64,000 bases of DNA from the NCBI GenBank assembly GCA_009760855.2, contig WPIO01000042.1, positions 2,804,001-2,868,000 on the forward strand, in the 5' to 3' direction. The notes under the pieces were generated by a model. It was not told the DNA's origin and searched no databases. It was given only the letters and a program-made list of their open reading frames with translations. The translations under genes were made by a program, and so were the position numbers. This document shows, one piece after another, positions 1-11,864 of the stretch (position 1 is the first letter of the stretch; each line of letters begins with the position of its first letter). Origin of the DNA: Cristatella mucedo (taxonomy: Eukaryota > Bryozoa > Phylactolaemata > Cristatellidae).

Positions 1-900
1 ATCTGGATCTGGTGACCTCATGACCTACGGAGACGCCCGGTTCCGCCCTGGTCTGGCTGACACAGATGCAAATCCTCCAGCCAACGCGCGCACATCGTAT
101 AAAGTTGAAAACTTCTGCAAATTATTTCTGGAACGTAGCCAAGTCTACGCAGCATTACGCATAACATCCGCCTGTCGGAATGGGCACGAGTGGCCACTGC
201 ATTATCTTTCCCGGTAGGAAGTCGTGGCGTTGAACTCTGAGGTCCACCACTCCGAGACGTCTCGTTCCTACTTTCCACCACTGCCAAGTCCCACCGACCA
301 GCTTCCAGCCTCAACCGCCGTGGCCGAACGCGTCCTCAGCATATTAATACCCATCTAAACAGGTCAAGAGAGCGACAGCGGAAGCGGAACTAACGTAACG
401 ACGCGCTCGCCTCTTATCTCGAGAAAGAAACTGACGTGACGAAGACCAATGATGAGATCGTTACACAGTTTCAATCTATACGCAGCTGCCGCTCGCGCGT
501 TAAATAAAACACTTTCTATCTTTGCTGTGTTTGTCGTTGTCGGCACGGCTTTCCCTAACTGAAAATCTTAGATCTCCCACTGGCCGTAGCCACCAGCCGT
601 AGCCGTTGGCCAAGGCTTGACCTCTCAAACGTGACCGGGAAGTTAAGAGATCGTCCATAAGCCCCTTTCAAAAAAGCAATAATTATAATAGTGGCGATAG
701 ATTCCGCATGGCGCCCACAGAGAGTTTAATCTCCTCCAGGCAATTTGCATTGGCTGGAAATGAAGCTTGTCAACTGTTTAGTGACACCGGCTCCATTTCA
801 GCAAGCGCGCGAGCATGCAAAGGACAACTCAGACTGACTGAGCGAGCGCTGCATTCAATCGGTAATCCTTGAAGTTCTTCGCAGTCGTCGGCTTCATTTA
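1..900. other. No recognised feature
   Basis: I see no gene, known repeat or convincing exon here. Short open frames exist on both strands but show no family motif. The stretch around 580-615 is a short imperfect repeat built on CCGTAGCC. Confidence 0.4.
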
Positions 901-1170
901 CATAAAGTCAGTGGACTTCCTAATCTCGTAACGGGTAGTTCTTTCCAGGCTTTGGGGTATAGAAACCGAAGGCGCTGCCTCCGCCGAGCCGACTGCGACT
1001 TAATTGTAAAGAGCAGGCGCAGGATGCAATGCTCGATGACGCAGTAGTTCCAATAGGTCAAGGCCAGAGCATGAAAATGAAGATACCTTACATAAAAGTG
1101 GGTGGTCAAACCTTGAATTTGATACGTTGCCTGATGGCGAGCAAGGCACGTCGAGGAGAAGTGGTGTAAT
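900..1170 (-). mobile_element. Old L2-like LINE fragment, C-terminal region, antisense
   Basis: On the minus strand the sequence keeps pieces of the conserved region after the reverse transcriptase of L2-like LINEs. One is a YPKAWKELPVTRLGSP peptide, matching APKAWNSLPT..RTSP in the better copies of this window. Another is a RQRIKFKV peptide, matching the KQRIDFKV block. The frame is broken and the nucleotide sequence is far from families A and B, so it is probably an older family. It abuts an A-rich simple repeat (1165-1225). Confidence 0.6.
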
Positions 1171-1225
1171 AAATAGAAGAATAAATTAAAGAAATAAATA
1201 AAATAAAAGAAATAAAAGAAACAGC
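1165..1225 (+). repeat. A-rich simple repeat (AAATA/AAAGA)
   Basis: Low-complexity run built from aaata, aaaat and aaaga units, next to the old LINE fragment. Confidence 0.8.
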
Positions 1226-1508
1226 GTGCTATCGACAGAGCTGCCTTTCAGTTGTGCATCGAATGCTGCTTAGGCTTTGAGTGCTGTGCTAACAACACAC
1301 CAGCAACGCATCTACTTACTTTCGCGACGGATCGGCCGTGCGGCACCAACGTGTAAGCGTCTCGTTACACCGACTGAAAGATCTGCAAGTAATTAGCAAC
1401 ACACGAAAGTCACTCATTTAAGCTATGAATGCACGGGCAAGGAGAGCAGAGTGTTGAGCTATGATTTGACAAGCAGCATTATAGTCGGACATTAGTCAAA
1501 GTGTGTTA

Positions 1509-2092
1509 CATAGAATTATTCAGAAAGAATGAACCGATTTCATGACGCACTGCCACAGTTCTCGAGCATCGTCATGAAATGAGTCGGTGACCGTTTGAAA
1601 GATGATTTTTGTATGCTTCGAATGGCTATCATCGGGGCGCTGTAGTTGCTTCGTTCCCGCGGCAATGTCGAGTTATTTTTTTACCCTCGGAATGGCGTTC
1701 TGCGTTTTTGAGTTCGCGAAAACAAATTCGGTCGCGACGGTGCAGCATGGTTTTCAAAGGCGGTTAGACATTAATCTCCCCTCTCCTAAGAACATTCGAC
1801 GATGCTTTTCGACAGTTTCAAGAGAGTGGATGTCTGTGTAAAGTAAACAGTCCAGGACAACCACGAGTTTCGGAGGAACAAGTGATGAGAATCCGTGCTA
1901 CGTTTCAGGGGAGCCCGCGTAAGTCCACTAAGCGAGCTAGCCGTGACCTTTCGATTGAACATTGAAAACTTGTACGAGAGGAAATAAAAGTTTATTATGA
2001 GTAGAACACTTGTGACTTGGATGGAGCTTTGTATTAATTATCCTTGTAAAATCTTGCTTAATGAGATATGTTCATTTTTTTGAATAACTCTG
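1509..2092 (+). mobile_element. Mariner/Tc1-like MITE with transposase N-terminal remnants
   Basis: Terminal inverted repeats of about 37 bp flank the element. The left end begins CATAGAATTATTCAGAAAG, and the reverse complement of the right end begins CAGAGTTATTCAAAAAAATG. A TA dinucleotide lies at each edge (1507-1508 and 2093-2094), as expected of Tc1/mariner insertion. Inside, about 1690-1830 encodes AFCVFEFAKTNSVATVQ, the helix-turn-helix N-terminus common in mariner-type transposases. After a frameshift, about 1815-1960 encodes RVSEEQVMRIRATFQGSPRK and RASRDLSIEH. The catalytic DDE domain is absent, so the copy is internally deleted and non-autonomous. Confidence 0.8.
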
Positions 2093-2094
2093 TA

Positions 2095-2590
2095 CATTCA
2101 TATTTTTGGCGATTGACGAAACATTGAGGAATCAACTCCTCGTTGCTTGGAGGTTGCTTCAAGAATTGCTGAAAGAGCGCAACTGATAAACTTTCAAAAC
2201 TTTGCCTATGAAAGGAGATGCCTTTGTTTCTTAAATATATCTCTTGTCATATCTCGGAAACAGTTTGAAGTTATAAACACAAGTTTTTAAGTTATATTAC
2301 GTACCGTGCAGGAGATCAGAGATCAGAGATAAAAGACTGGATTGACCTTAAATTATTGGTCGAACTAAAGACTAAACCTCGAATAATTACTGCAATGGTG
2401 AAAAAAATCGACTTGCATGCGACTAGTAGCCAGATTTCCTCCGGTAACCCAAGCCATAGCAATCAAGTAATACTAAGCATCAACGTTTCACTCAGAATGA
2501 ATAATCAATCCATTAACGTTGAACAAAATGCTCAATAAAGAATGATCAGACTACCAAGACTGGAAAAAAACTGTAGCAAGAACGAGAAAA
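2095..2590. other. No recognised feature
   Basis: AT-rich sequence without a convincing coding region or a repeat I recognise. The perfect doublet gatcagagatcagagata at 2313-2330 is the only local structure noted. Confidence 0.4.
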
Positions 2591-3413
2591 TCCGATAAAA
2601 TAAACTCACTCGTTATGGGTAAACCAAGAGTGATTTAGAAATGGGAAGGCCTAACGCTCAAAATTGGCTCTGCCAGCACATCTGTTGAATCTGCACGAAA
2701 TCTGGGTGTCCTGTCCTAAACTTACCTTTCGTTAGACGACCACGTCAGCTCCACAGTGAAGTCGGCCTGCTTCCAGCTACATGACGTTGCCTAAAATTCG
2801 GGCTTGCTTAGATTGGGATACTACATATAATTGGTCCGTGCATTTGTAACATCACCTGCCGACTTCTGTAACTCACTGCTTGCTAGTCTACCGGCCTGTG
2901 CAAGCAGGCGCTTATAGTTGGTGAAAAACTATGCAGCTAGGCTTGTCATTCGTGAGCGTCGAAGTTACCATTGGCTCCAGCCAAGTTATCAGCTACAGGC
3001 TAAGCACCGTACCACCCGCTTTCCTGAATCAGATCGTGTGGCTGCACCTCATCGAACTCCAAATTTTTTGGAGATCGTGCCTTTAGTTCGTATGCTCCCA
3101 AAACCTATAACTCTCTTCCGACTGGCATTACGATGCCATGCGCCTTGACGACATTTAAATAGGTCCATGTGATTCGTCCTTGGTGTGTTTACATGTGCTG
3201 ACACTGTGCATGCTGCCACTAACCATATTTGAACGGTGACCCTGTGCATGACACCTCTAACCATGTCACGTGCTTGTTGTCCTTGAGCATGCTACCATGG
3301 TAACCATTCGATCGCCATCCGATCATTCGCTGCCTTAGCAATGAATGCAAAGTGCCTAGAAAGAGATTAAGTTCTCTGAGGACACTATACGACCGTATTA
3401 TTACCATTATCTA
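2590..3413 (+). mobile_element. LINE family A, degenerate 3' fragment
   Basis: The fragment runs from the post-YADD region (an equivalent of LLVMGKPSVIQ, with stops) to the 3' end. There the family hairpin AGAGATTAAGTTCTCT is followed by a degraded tail with tattattacc. Multiple indels and stops mean it is an old, dead copy. It is the first of a long series of family A copies in the window. Confidence 0.85.
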
Positions 3414-3603
3414 TAGCGGAGAGCTTTCTACTAGACAGTGACCATGGATTACAAGTAATTAGCACCGGTCATGGTGTACAGCAACTCTGTCTCCGAGAAG
3501 CACAGAACTGCCGACCGGCGAAAAACCTACAGTGAGCCACCTCCTTTTTTTTTGAAAGCCTGGTGCTCAACTGACGGACCATTGCTTTGTCAAACTTTGA
3601 CGT

Positions 3604-3606
<3 letters not shown>

Positions 3607-3651
<45 letters not shown>

Positions 3652-3690
3652 ATATATATACATATATATAGAGAGAGAGAGAGAGAAAGA
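3607..3690 (+). repeat. (TA)n followed by (GA)n microsatellite
   Basis: A TA run with a short TG interruption passes into GA, then directly into a 5'-truncated LINE copy. Confidence 0.95.
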
Positions 3691-5203
3691 GTCGTGGCAG
3701 ACCAGCTAAACTCATATATCGAAACCTCACACCTTCCTAGTAAGTTCCAGTCTAGCTTTAGAGCTAATCACTCCACAGAGTCAGCATTGCTTAGGGTATA
3801 CAACGACCTACTTAGGAATGCAGACATAGGTAGAATGTCTCTGCTTGTTTTGCTCGATCTTTCGGCAGTTTTTGACACAATCGATCACAAAGTTCTTCTA
3901 GAGCGCCGCTCATCTCGCCTGGGCATCACTGGCACTGCTCTGCAGTTGTTCAGGTCCTATCTCAGTAGGAGACTCCAGAGTATTGACGTGAATGGACAAA
4001 GATCATCTGAAGTACCTCTGAAATATGGAGTACCTCAGGGCTCCGTGCTAGGTCCGGTTCTTCTCACGTTTTATAAGCTCCCTCTTGCTGATGTGATTGC
4101 CAAGCACAATCTAGGCTTTCACTTCTATGTGGGTGACGCTCAGTTGCACCTTTGCTTTGATCCCTCCCAGCCTTCGAGCACCTCAAATTCTCTAAACTCA
4201 CTTGCTGCATGCATTGATGACATCCGCACATTGATGGCAGCAAATTTTCTAAAATTAAACTAGAACAAAACTAACTTAATAGTTATGGGCAAACCCAGTG
4301 TGATTCAGAAATTAGAAAGGCTGACGCTCAAAATTGGCTCTGCCAGCATATCTCCAGTTGAATCAGCTCGAAATCTAGGTGTCATATTCCAAAGCGACCT
4401 CTCGTTAGACGACCATATCAGCTCCACGGTCAAATCTGCCTATTTTCAGCTTCATAGCATTGCACAAATTCGGGCTTGTTTAGATAAGGATACAACGTCT
4501 AAGTTGGTCCATGCATTCGTGACATCTCGTCTCGACTTCTGCAACTCACTGCTCACTGGCCTACCAGAATGTGTGATCAGGCGATTGCAGCTGGTGCAAA
4601 ACTCCGCAGCTAGGCTTGTCTGTCGTGAGCGTTGCAGTTGCCACATTACTCCACTTCTCGCCGACCTGCACTGGCAACCAGTCAAGCAACGGATTGACTT
4701 CAAGGTTTTATCGCTCACTTTTAAGTCCCTTCATTCTATGGCTCCAGCCTATCTCTCCGACATACACCCCCATCAGGCCAAGCATCGCACCACCCGCTTT
4801 TCGGAATCCAACAGTCTAGAAATACCTCGTACAAACCTCAAATCCTTTGGAGACCGTGGATTTAGTTCGTATGTTCCCAGCCTGAAACTCCCTCCCGACC
4901 CCTGCGTCAGAACATCTCCTGACCTGACCACATTTAAAAGGAACTTGGAAACACACCTATTTAGGGCAGCATTTAGTGGGTCCCTGTGATTTGTCCTTTA
5001 CGTGCTTATGCGTGCTGACACTGTGCATGCTGCCACTAACCACATTTGCATGCTGACCCTGTGCATTTCACCCCTAACCATGTTATTTATTTTGTTTGTT
5101 TTTCAAGCATGATTTTACTTACCATTTAATTGCATTTCCCTTTGCAGCAAATGCAAAGCACCTAGAAAGAGATTAAGTTCTCTGAGGGTGCTTTATCAAG
5201 TAC

Positions 5204-5205
<2 letters not shown>
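3691..5205 (+). mobile_element. LINE family A copy, 5' truncated, reverse transcriptase dead
   Basis: The open frame starts at the VADQLNSYIETSHL block of the reverse transcriptase. It passes the LLDLSAVFDTIDH and YGVPQGSVLGPVL motifs and continues to the C-terminal domain, ending at the stop near 4989. The catalytic YADD box reads YVGD, so two of four residues are changed. An in-frame TAG at 4261 splits the frame. The 3' untranslated part (4990-5200) carries the family hairpin and runs into a (TA)n tail. N-terminal endonuclease sequence is missing, as expected of 5' truncation on insertion. The apparent start at 3640 lies in the TA/TG repeat and is not a real start. Confidence 0.93.
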
Positions 5206-5247
<42 letters not shown>

Positions 5248-5258
5248 ACTATATATAC

Positions 5259-5316
<58 letters not shown>

Positions 5317-5362
5317 ACTATATATACATAATATATATATATACATATATACGTATATTGCG
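5201..5362 (+). repeat. (TA)n microsatellite with two internal variant blocks
   Basis: Long TA tracts are separated by two copies of a CAATACTATATATACATAAT block, so the array has a duplicated higher-order unit of about 75 bp. It grew from the tail of the LINE on its left. Confidence 0.9.
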
Positions 5363-5375
5363 TATATATCTTTCA

Positions 5376-5460
5376 TTTGAATAGCGCCCCATGAGAACCT
5401 AATCTCTATTCAGGCGCTTTACATTTGCCGCAAGGCTCTAGCCCACGAGCTTGTTCGTCT
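5376..5460 (-). mobile_element. SINE family 2 or LINE tail fragment, antisense
   Basis: On the minus strand it reads GCAAATGTAAAGCGCC, then an AGAGATTAGGTTCTC hairpin, then GGGGCGCTATTCAAATG. This is the 3' end shared by LINE family A and SINE family 2. The adjoining GTGGGCTAGAGCC is a decayed B-box-like stretch. Confidence 0.6.
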
Positions 5461-5589
5461 AAGGCTGGCACGTTACGCCTGGCCAAACCAGGGTGCTCCT
5501 ACGTAAAAGAACCAATAAATAGGATTAATCGCACGTGTAATATCATGCTTAGAGAAGCACACACAAGAATATAAAATAAACAAAATATA

Positions 5590-5677
5590 ACTAATTTGTA
5601 TAGCGCCCCAAGAGAACTTAATCTCTAATCAGGCGCTTCACATTTGCCTCGGGGCTCGTCCCCACGACTCTTTACCG
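5590..5677 (-). mobile_element. SINE family 2 fragment, antisense
   Basis: It has the same shared tail (AAGCGCCTGATTAGAGATTA, then AGTTCTCTTGGGGCGCTA on the minus strand), followed by a GTGGGGACGAGCC B-box-like segment. It ends abruptly against the LINE reverse-transcriptase fragment at 5678. Confidence 0.6.
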
Positions 5678-6985
<1,308 letters not shown>

Positions 6986-7700
6986 GGCTTTCTCTCCCAC
7001 CCCCGAATGACAAGCAGCTTTTATATGTACCTTATGACATCTCTTACTAAGGTAAGACCTGACATTTGCACCAAATCCACCGACTAACCAACAGGAAGTT
7101 TCCTCTCACTGCAAGGAGCATTATAAGAATGATAACATTTTAATATCGAGAATGCCAGTGGTCAAGCCCATGCTTCCACGGTTCCAACGAGCAAGGAGTC
7201 CATTCATTAACACTATCTACTTAGCACCCTACGTTGGCAAGCTATTGGTGCGCCTGGGGCAAGCAATGTAACATCCGATCGCTTACGTCAATGCAAGTCC
7301 ATGCACTATTACCAACTTCAAAGGTTTCACGATCGGATCGCCGGACGTCACAGATCTACCTAGCTCTGGTGCGGCCTTAATCATTCGGCCTATGAGCCAC
7401 ACTGTTCAATGCCAGCATCGTTCCAAACCAGCTGAGTCGCGTGCGTCATAGCTTCGCATCTTAGCAGCAATCGAGGCTGTGAAGGCCTTCGAAGGGCCAT
7501 GAAAGACTATGTTACGTGCGGCCGTCGGCACCTTCCTAGCTCTCTCCGCGAAGGGTCACTGGGCTGTTAAATCGGCCCCGCCGCTCGGCACATGGACGGC
7601 TCTGACAGGCCTTTAGAAGGGAGGCAGGCTGCAGGAGCCGCCGGTGCCGAAAGTTTACCATCGCTTAGAGGGCAAGGTCACCACCGATGGCCGCCCGTAG
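6986..7700. other. No recognised feature
   Basis: Mixed-composition sequence without a convincing frame, repeat or exon signal that I can support. Confidence 0.35.
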
Positions 7701-8440
7701 TCTAGACGGGCGCGGTAAGCCAGGGTAATGTCAATACGAACGACTGGCATTTGCGTAACCTTTCTAGGCAGCGGTCCGCCTTCAGCGGCCCGAGCCACCT
7801 GCCCGGCTTAGAGGCAGCGGTCCCAGACTCGGCTCGGCGAGCCGCCGCCGCCGCTGTGGCTGACCGGCTTTTTTTATGGTCGTTCGCTTGGCGAGAGTCA
7901 ATTAGCATCCGGACCAGCGATGGGCCAGCGATTGCGCACCCTTGGCCTCCTCGCTACGCAGCCATCGTAAACGCATGCAGCTAGCGGGCCGGCCGGGAGG
8001 AGAGGGCGTGAGAAGACTCTCGGTACAGTGCTCGCTTCCGTGTCGGGAAGGGCAGGCAAAGCTATGGCGAGCGAAGGACCGACGCACACGAAAGCTCACA
8101 GGGCGACTCACGGGGTCGTCTGCATTGTAGCCGTCGCGTCGTCTCGAAGCGGCGTCGATTGTGCGGCGGCAATCGCTGTAGCGGCTCCTGAAGTCCAAAC
8201 GCTCGCCGCCGACGCAGGACTCGCGGCGGCGGCTAGTCCTTTCCCGCGAGCGACGAGACGCCGAGTGACGAATGCGCGAGCGAAGCCGAAGCTTGGAGCC
8301 GCGGCCAACGAGTCGCAAATGCTGCCTCGCTACAAACGAGGCCACAGCACGTGCCAGCTGGAGGGGAGAGCGCGGCGGGCGGTAAAACCGAGCTCCGAGC
8401 AAACATCTTGAAAACATTTTCTTTTTGCTGATTCAGCTCC
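7700..8440. other. GC- and CpG-rich segment, possible promoter island
   Basis: A dense run of CG dinucleotides (gccgccgccgccgctg at about 7840, and frequent gcg and cga to 8400), with open frames on both strands as composition predicts. On the minus strand an ATG at 8445 opens a 70-codon frame starting MKELNQQKENVFKMF, which I do not recognise. It could be a promoter with a first exon, but I found no supporting downstream exon. Confidence 0.35.
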
Positions 8441-8454
8441 TTCATGTAGCGGCA

Positions 8455-8612
8455 GACGAGCCGTTGCCTCTATCGGTACCGCTTGCAGTGGACAAAAAAG
8501 GATCGCTCACTGCAGCTCTCGAACTTCCCGAAGTGAAAGTGAAGGTCGTGAAGTGTGGGGGGGGGGTCGTGAAATTCAAGCACCTTACCGCTGGGCTATG
8601 ACATACGTAATA
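8455..8612 (-). mobile_element. SINE family 1, degenerate, antisense
   Basis: It shares the block order of better copies: TACCGCTTGCAGTGG, then AAAGGATCGC, then a decayed B-box (TCTCGAACTT), then GGTCGTGAA and CACCTTACCGCTGGGCTATG. A G-run interrupts it near 8558. Confidence 0.6.
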
Positions 8613-8619
8613 TAGCAAG

Positions 8620-9275
8620 TACACCTTGTCAACGTAGACCTGTCTATTTCGACGGCACGCGGTGGCGTAAGTGTCCAGCCCCTGCTGAAGCCAACGAACG
8701 ACCTTTACTTTGCGTTACCGCGACAACAACTGGCGTCGCGGGTTCTATCGAGCTCACGTATATGACTTACACTTTCCTTTAACGCCTATAACCATTGAGC
8801 AGCTAGTGCGACCTGAGCGCCAATAATGCGGTAGCTTGGATAGCTAGTGCCCGAGCAGCAAGGTCAAAGGTCGATTAGCAAGGTCAAGCTGGGTCGATCG
8901 AGTACGCACCAACCCACTCGTACCGGTATTCATTCGCTTTCCCACCTCTGAAAACACTCTTTAGAAGAGCTAGCGATCATTAGCTCCTACTATCTTTTAT
9001 CCGGGATATCTGGCTCCTAGTAGCGGAAATGGTGCGATTTAGGTTGCACGCTATGCTGACAGCGGCGTCATTCATGCTGGAAGGGTGGTCGTCATTTTAA
9101 AGAAATATTTCTGCTTAGACAGGTCCTAAAGAGAGTCAGCCTTGACGGCGAGTTCGGGAAGCCGGGCACCAGACTCTCCCAATGGGGTTACTAGTTTCAT
9201 TTCATTTCAGTTAGCGCTAAGTTCGTCTGCACGCGGCGACACGCCTGAGGCGCTCGAAGCTTCACGCTTTTCGCA
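8620..9275. other. No recognised feature
   Basis: No convincing gene or known repeat. Two short direct repeats (agcaaggtcaa at 8859 and 8878) are the only structure seen. Confidence 0.35.
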
Positions 9276-9277
9276 AA

Positions 9278-9340
9278 GAGGGCGTGGCTGCGAGAGGGCG
9301 TGGCTGCGAGAGGGCGTGGCTGCGAGAGGGCGTGGCTGCG
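9278..9340 (+). repeat. 16-bp tandem repeat, four copies
   Basis: The unit GAGGGCGTGGCTGCGA is repeated almost perfectly four times. Each unit holds GGGCGTGGC, a GT-box/KLF-like sequence. The sequence identity implies recent expansion. Confidence 0.95.
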
Positions 9341-9541
9341 GCGGCTTCTACTTTTTATGTCCCTAGGCCACGAGTGAAGCGCTCGTAATGGCGATAGTCC
9401 TAGGCCGACGCGCGATGGATACCGGTGAAGCCCCATCATTGAAACGCGACTTGCGAGGTGTAAGTGCAGCGCTGATGCATGCTGGTATTGCCAAGCTTCG
9501 CTGAGCACTGCAGCAATAAAGAGCATCCGCGACACCACGTC

Positions 9542-9588
9542 ACAAATAAATGAAATAAATCAATAAATAAATCAGTAAATAAATCTCA
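9542..9588 (+). repeat. (AAAT)n simple repeat
   Basis: Tandem aaat/aaataaatc units. They could be the tail of an unrecognised retroposon to the left, but no head was identified. Confidence 0.85.
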
Positions 9589-9589
9589 A

Positions 9590-9985
9590 ATCTGTCGTGT
9601 AGAACAGTCTATTTGACAGCTGCATGGAGGGAGAAGGAGGAGATATCCGATGCAAGCCGTAGCGGACCGCTCGTGCTTGGACGCCGGAGAGCAACTTGCT
9701 AGGGCACTACTCGACGTGCTATCACGTGACTTCGCTTTTTACTCCTGCCTAACCGATCGTTACGACATAACCGGATCCTGGTCGTTATCCCTATCAATAA
9801 ATAGCTATATCAATATTAATTGAAGCGAGAATTAAGTCGGTCCGTCTGTCACGCGGCAAGATGGCGACCAGTACGTCCGGGAGTGACGTGTAGCGTAAAT
9901 TTATGTACAATATTGTATAGACTCAGCGAAGCGGATCCGCAGGCAGTGAGCTCTAGTAACTCTGGAACCACGATAAGCACCACGC
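9590..9985. other. No recognised feature
   Basis: Nothing beyond short unsupported open frames. A 61-codon frame at 9820-10005 has no recognisable motif. Confidence 0.35.
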
Positions 9986-9989
9986 TTCC

Positions 9990-10066
9990 TTTGCAGCGAT
10001 TGTAAAGTGCCTAGAAAGATATGAAGTTATCTTTGGGCGCTATACAAATACATTATCATTATTATT
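9990..10066 (+). mobile_element. LINE family A-like 3' tail fragment
   Basis: It reads CCTTTGCAGCGATTGTAAAG, TGCCTAGAAAGATATGAAGT, then GGGCGCTATACAAATAC and a (CATTATTATT) tail. This is the standard family end with a mutated hairpin. The sequence upstream is not recognisably LINE, so it may be a SINE using the same tail. Confidence 0.7.
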
Positions 10067-10069
10067 ATC

Positions 10070-11090
10070 TCGACATTCACAATCTGGCTGACGTTGTGCT
10101 CCACCATTTCAGTACAGCATTTCTTCTTGGAGAAGGCTTCGGAGAAAAATCTCTTTTGGAGCAGCTTCGAGAAAACTCCTCGGAAAGCGTTATGTTCTAG
10201 ATGGCGAAAAATAAAGCTGCAAGGCAGCGCGCCTGGTTGCACCTTCAATTGCCCCTAGTCGTCGCTACTAATTTCCTTCTAGATAAAGAGGCTTCCGCTT
10301 TACGTGCCGACGGCACGGAGAAGCAGGCTCTCCGGACACTGCCAATTGTTTTTAGAGGGGCTAGAGAGCGATGCCTGACTGGTGGTCGCTCACCATCGAC
10401 CAGGCTTTGCCTTCCCAGGAGGCAGCCATTTCTGTGAGCCAGGCCGTCTCACGCTTGAACTGCGGGCTCAGGAGGCGCGTTGCCTGGTTGCCGCGCCTCC
10501 TGAGCGGTTGGCGCGCCGTCCAAGCTTCGGCTTCTGCTCCGCGCTCCCCGCTCTGTGCTGTGAGAGAGTGAGTCATCTGAAAGAAAAAGAACTAAAGCGT
10601 ATCTGTTTGGCGCCCCTTGGCCTGATCTGAGTAGCCTGAGCGTGTACCTGAATAGCTTGAACGTGTCCCTATTTGCTTCCCGTCAAACAAGCTCGACGTA
10701 CCACCGGGCCAGCGGCCGTGCCAGCGGCCGCGGGATCTTGACTTTCACTGGGGCTGCTTCCATTTTTTATTTAATTTTTTTTTATTTTCCATTTTTCTTG
10801 CCCCGCAGGAACAGCTTCTTGGCAAGCAACTTCTTTAATGATATTAAAAAAGTTATGGAACAAGTCAGGCACAACGGCAGCTCTCTGTTGATAACCAATC
10901 GTTTTCTTGCGAATTCAGTAGAAATAATTCGGGCATCGCGAATCAATAGCAAGCCGTGCGTATTCAAATCAAAATAGACACATTTGGAAGAAGGTGGCGC
11001 AACTGCTTTTAAATCTGATAGCTTGATTACCCAAAACCAAACTTGGATATTGCTGGCACTAAACTGAATCGGTTCAAAGCCTAGCTCACT
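10070..11090. other. No recognised feature
   Basis: No supported gene. A plus-strand frame at 10642-10977 (111 codons) begins MYLNSLNVSLFASRQTSST but shows no known domain. It crosses a T-rich run near 10765-10800. Confidence 0.35.
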
Positions 11091-11094
11091 GAGC

Positions 11095-11250
11095 GCAGTG
11101 GGAAATTTTACAGCGTTGATGTGAACGGACTGCAGTTATCCGAGGAGCCTGTAAAGTGTGGGGATACCTCAGGCAACTGTGCTTAGTCAACTTCTTTCCA
11201 GAATTTAAACTCTCCCCCTTGGCGATGCAATCCCAGTGTAATCAAGCATA
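11095..11250 (+). mobile_element. Old LINE family A-like reverse transcriptase fragment
   Basis: It encodes relics of SVDVNG..SEVPLKYGVPQGSVLG (here about VDVNGLQLSEEPVKCGIPQA) and then a TLPLGDAI-like piece. The frame is broken. Confidence 0.7.
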
Positions 11251-11264
11251 CATTTCTTAAAGTA

Positions 11265-11350
11265 ATAATAACCATAATAAATATTTACTTAATGTCCTAA
11301 GAGAACATAATCTTTTTTTAGCACTTTAAAGATGCTTTAAAGAAAGTGCT
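11265..11350 (-). mobile_element. LINE/SINE 3' tail fragment, antisense
   Basis: AATAATAACCATAATAAATA, then TGTCCTAAGAGAACATAATC and AGCACTTTAAAGATG. This is the reverse of the shared 3' end, strongly decayed. Confidence 0.6.
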
Positions 11351-11354
11351 CGAC

Positions 11355-11860
11355 CAGAATAATACCAGAAACCTTACACATCCATGCGCACTTAGTGTTG
11401 ACGCTCGGCTTTGCCACCTCGTAGGAGTCTAAAATAGATTACTACCAAGTATTTCTTGTAGCATTTACCACAGCTGTCGTTGTAGCCATCTAGTCATCGT
11501 CGTCATTAATGGCAGCCGTCAGAGCATCAAACTCGGCTTCCATGCGTCTTCCTAAATCTTGAAATTTGGCGCTCTTAGATCAACACTTAATTCACTATTG
11601 GCATGGAAACAGGTGAGAGCCATTAGCTTCAGCCCAACCTGAATGGACACGTGAAACAATCTCAGAACTAAAAATGTAAATGATTATTGATTCCACACAC
11701 TGCGAGGAGGAGAAAAACTCAATGCACGTTTGCTTTAGCGATTGTGACTTGGTGACTTATAGTGTTAATTCCTGTCATCATCTAGCCAATCCAGTGTTAT
11801 CTGCTTTACTTCCGGTTAGAGGTTTTGTGGGCAATGCAAGGGCAGCCTCCGTTATATATC
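11355..11860. other. No recognised feature
   Basis: No convincing gene, and the left boundary of the satellite B array is not sharp here. Confidence 0.35.
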
Positions 11861-11864
11861 ATTT

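Noticed and set aside
3469-3671. Small proteins of repeated Tyr-Ile on both strands
   Set aside because: Translation of a TA microsatellite.
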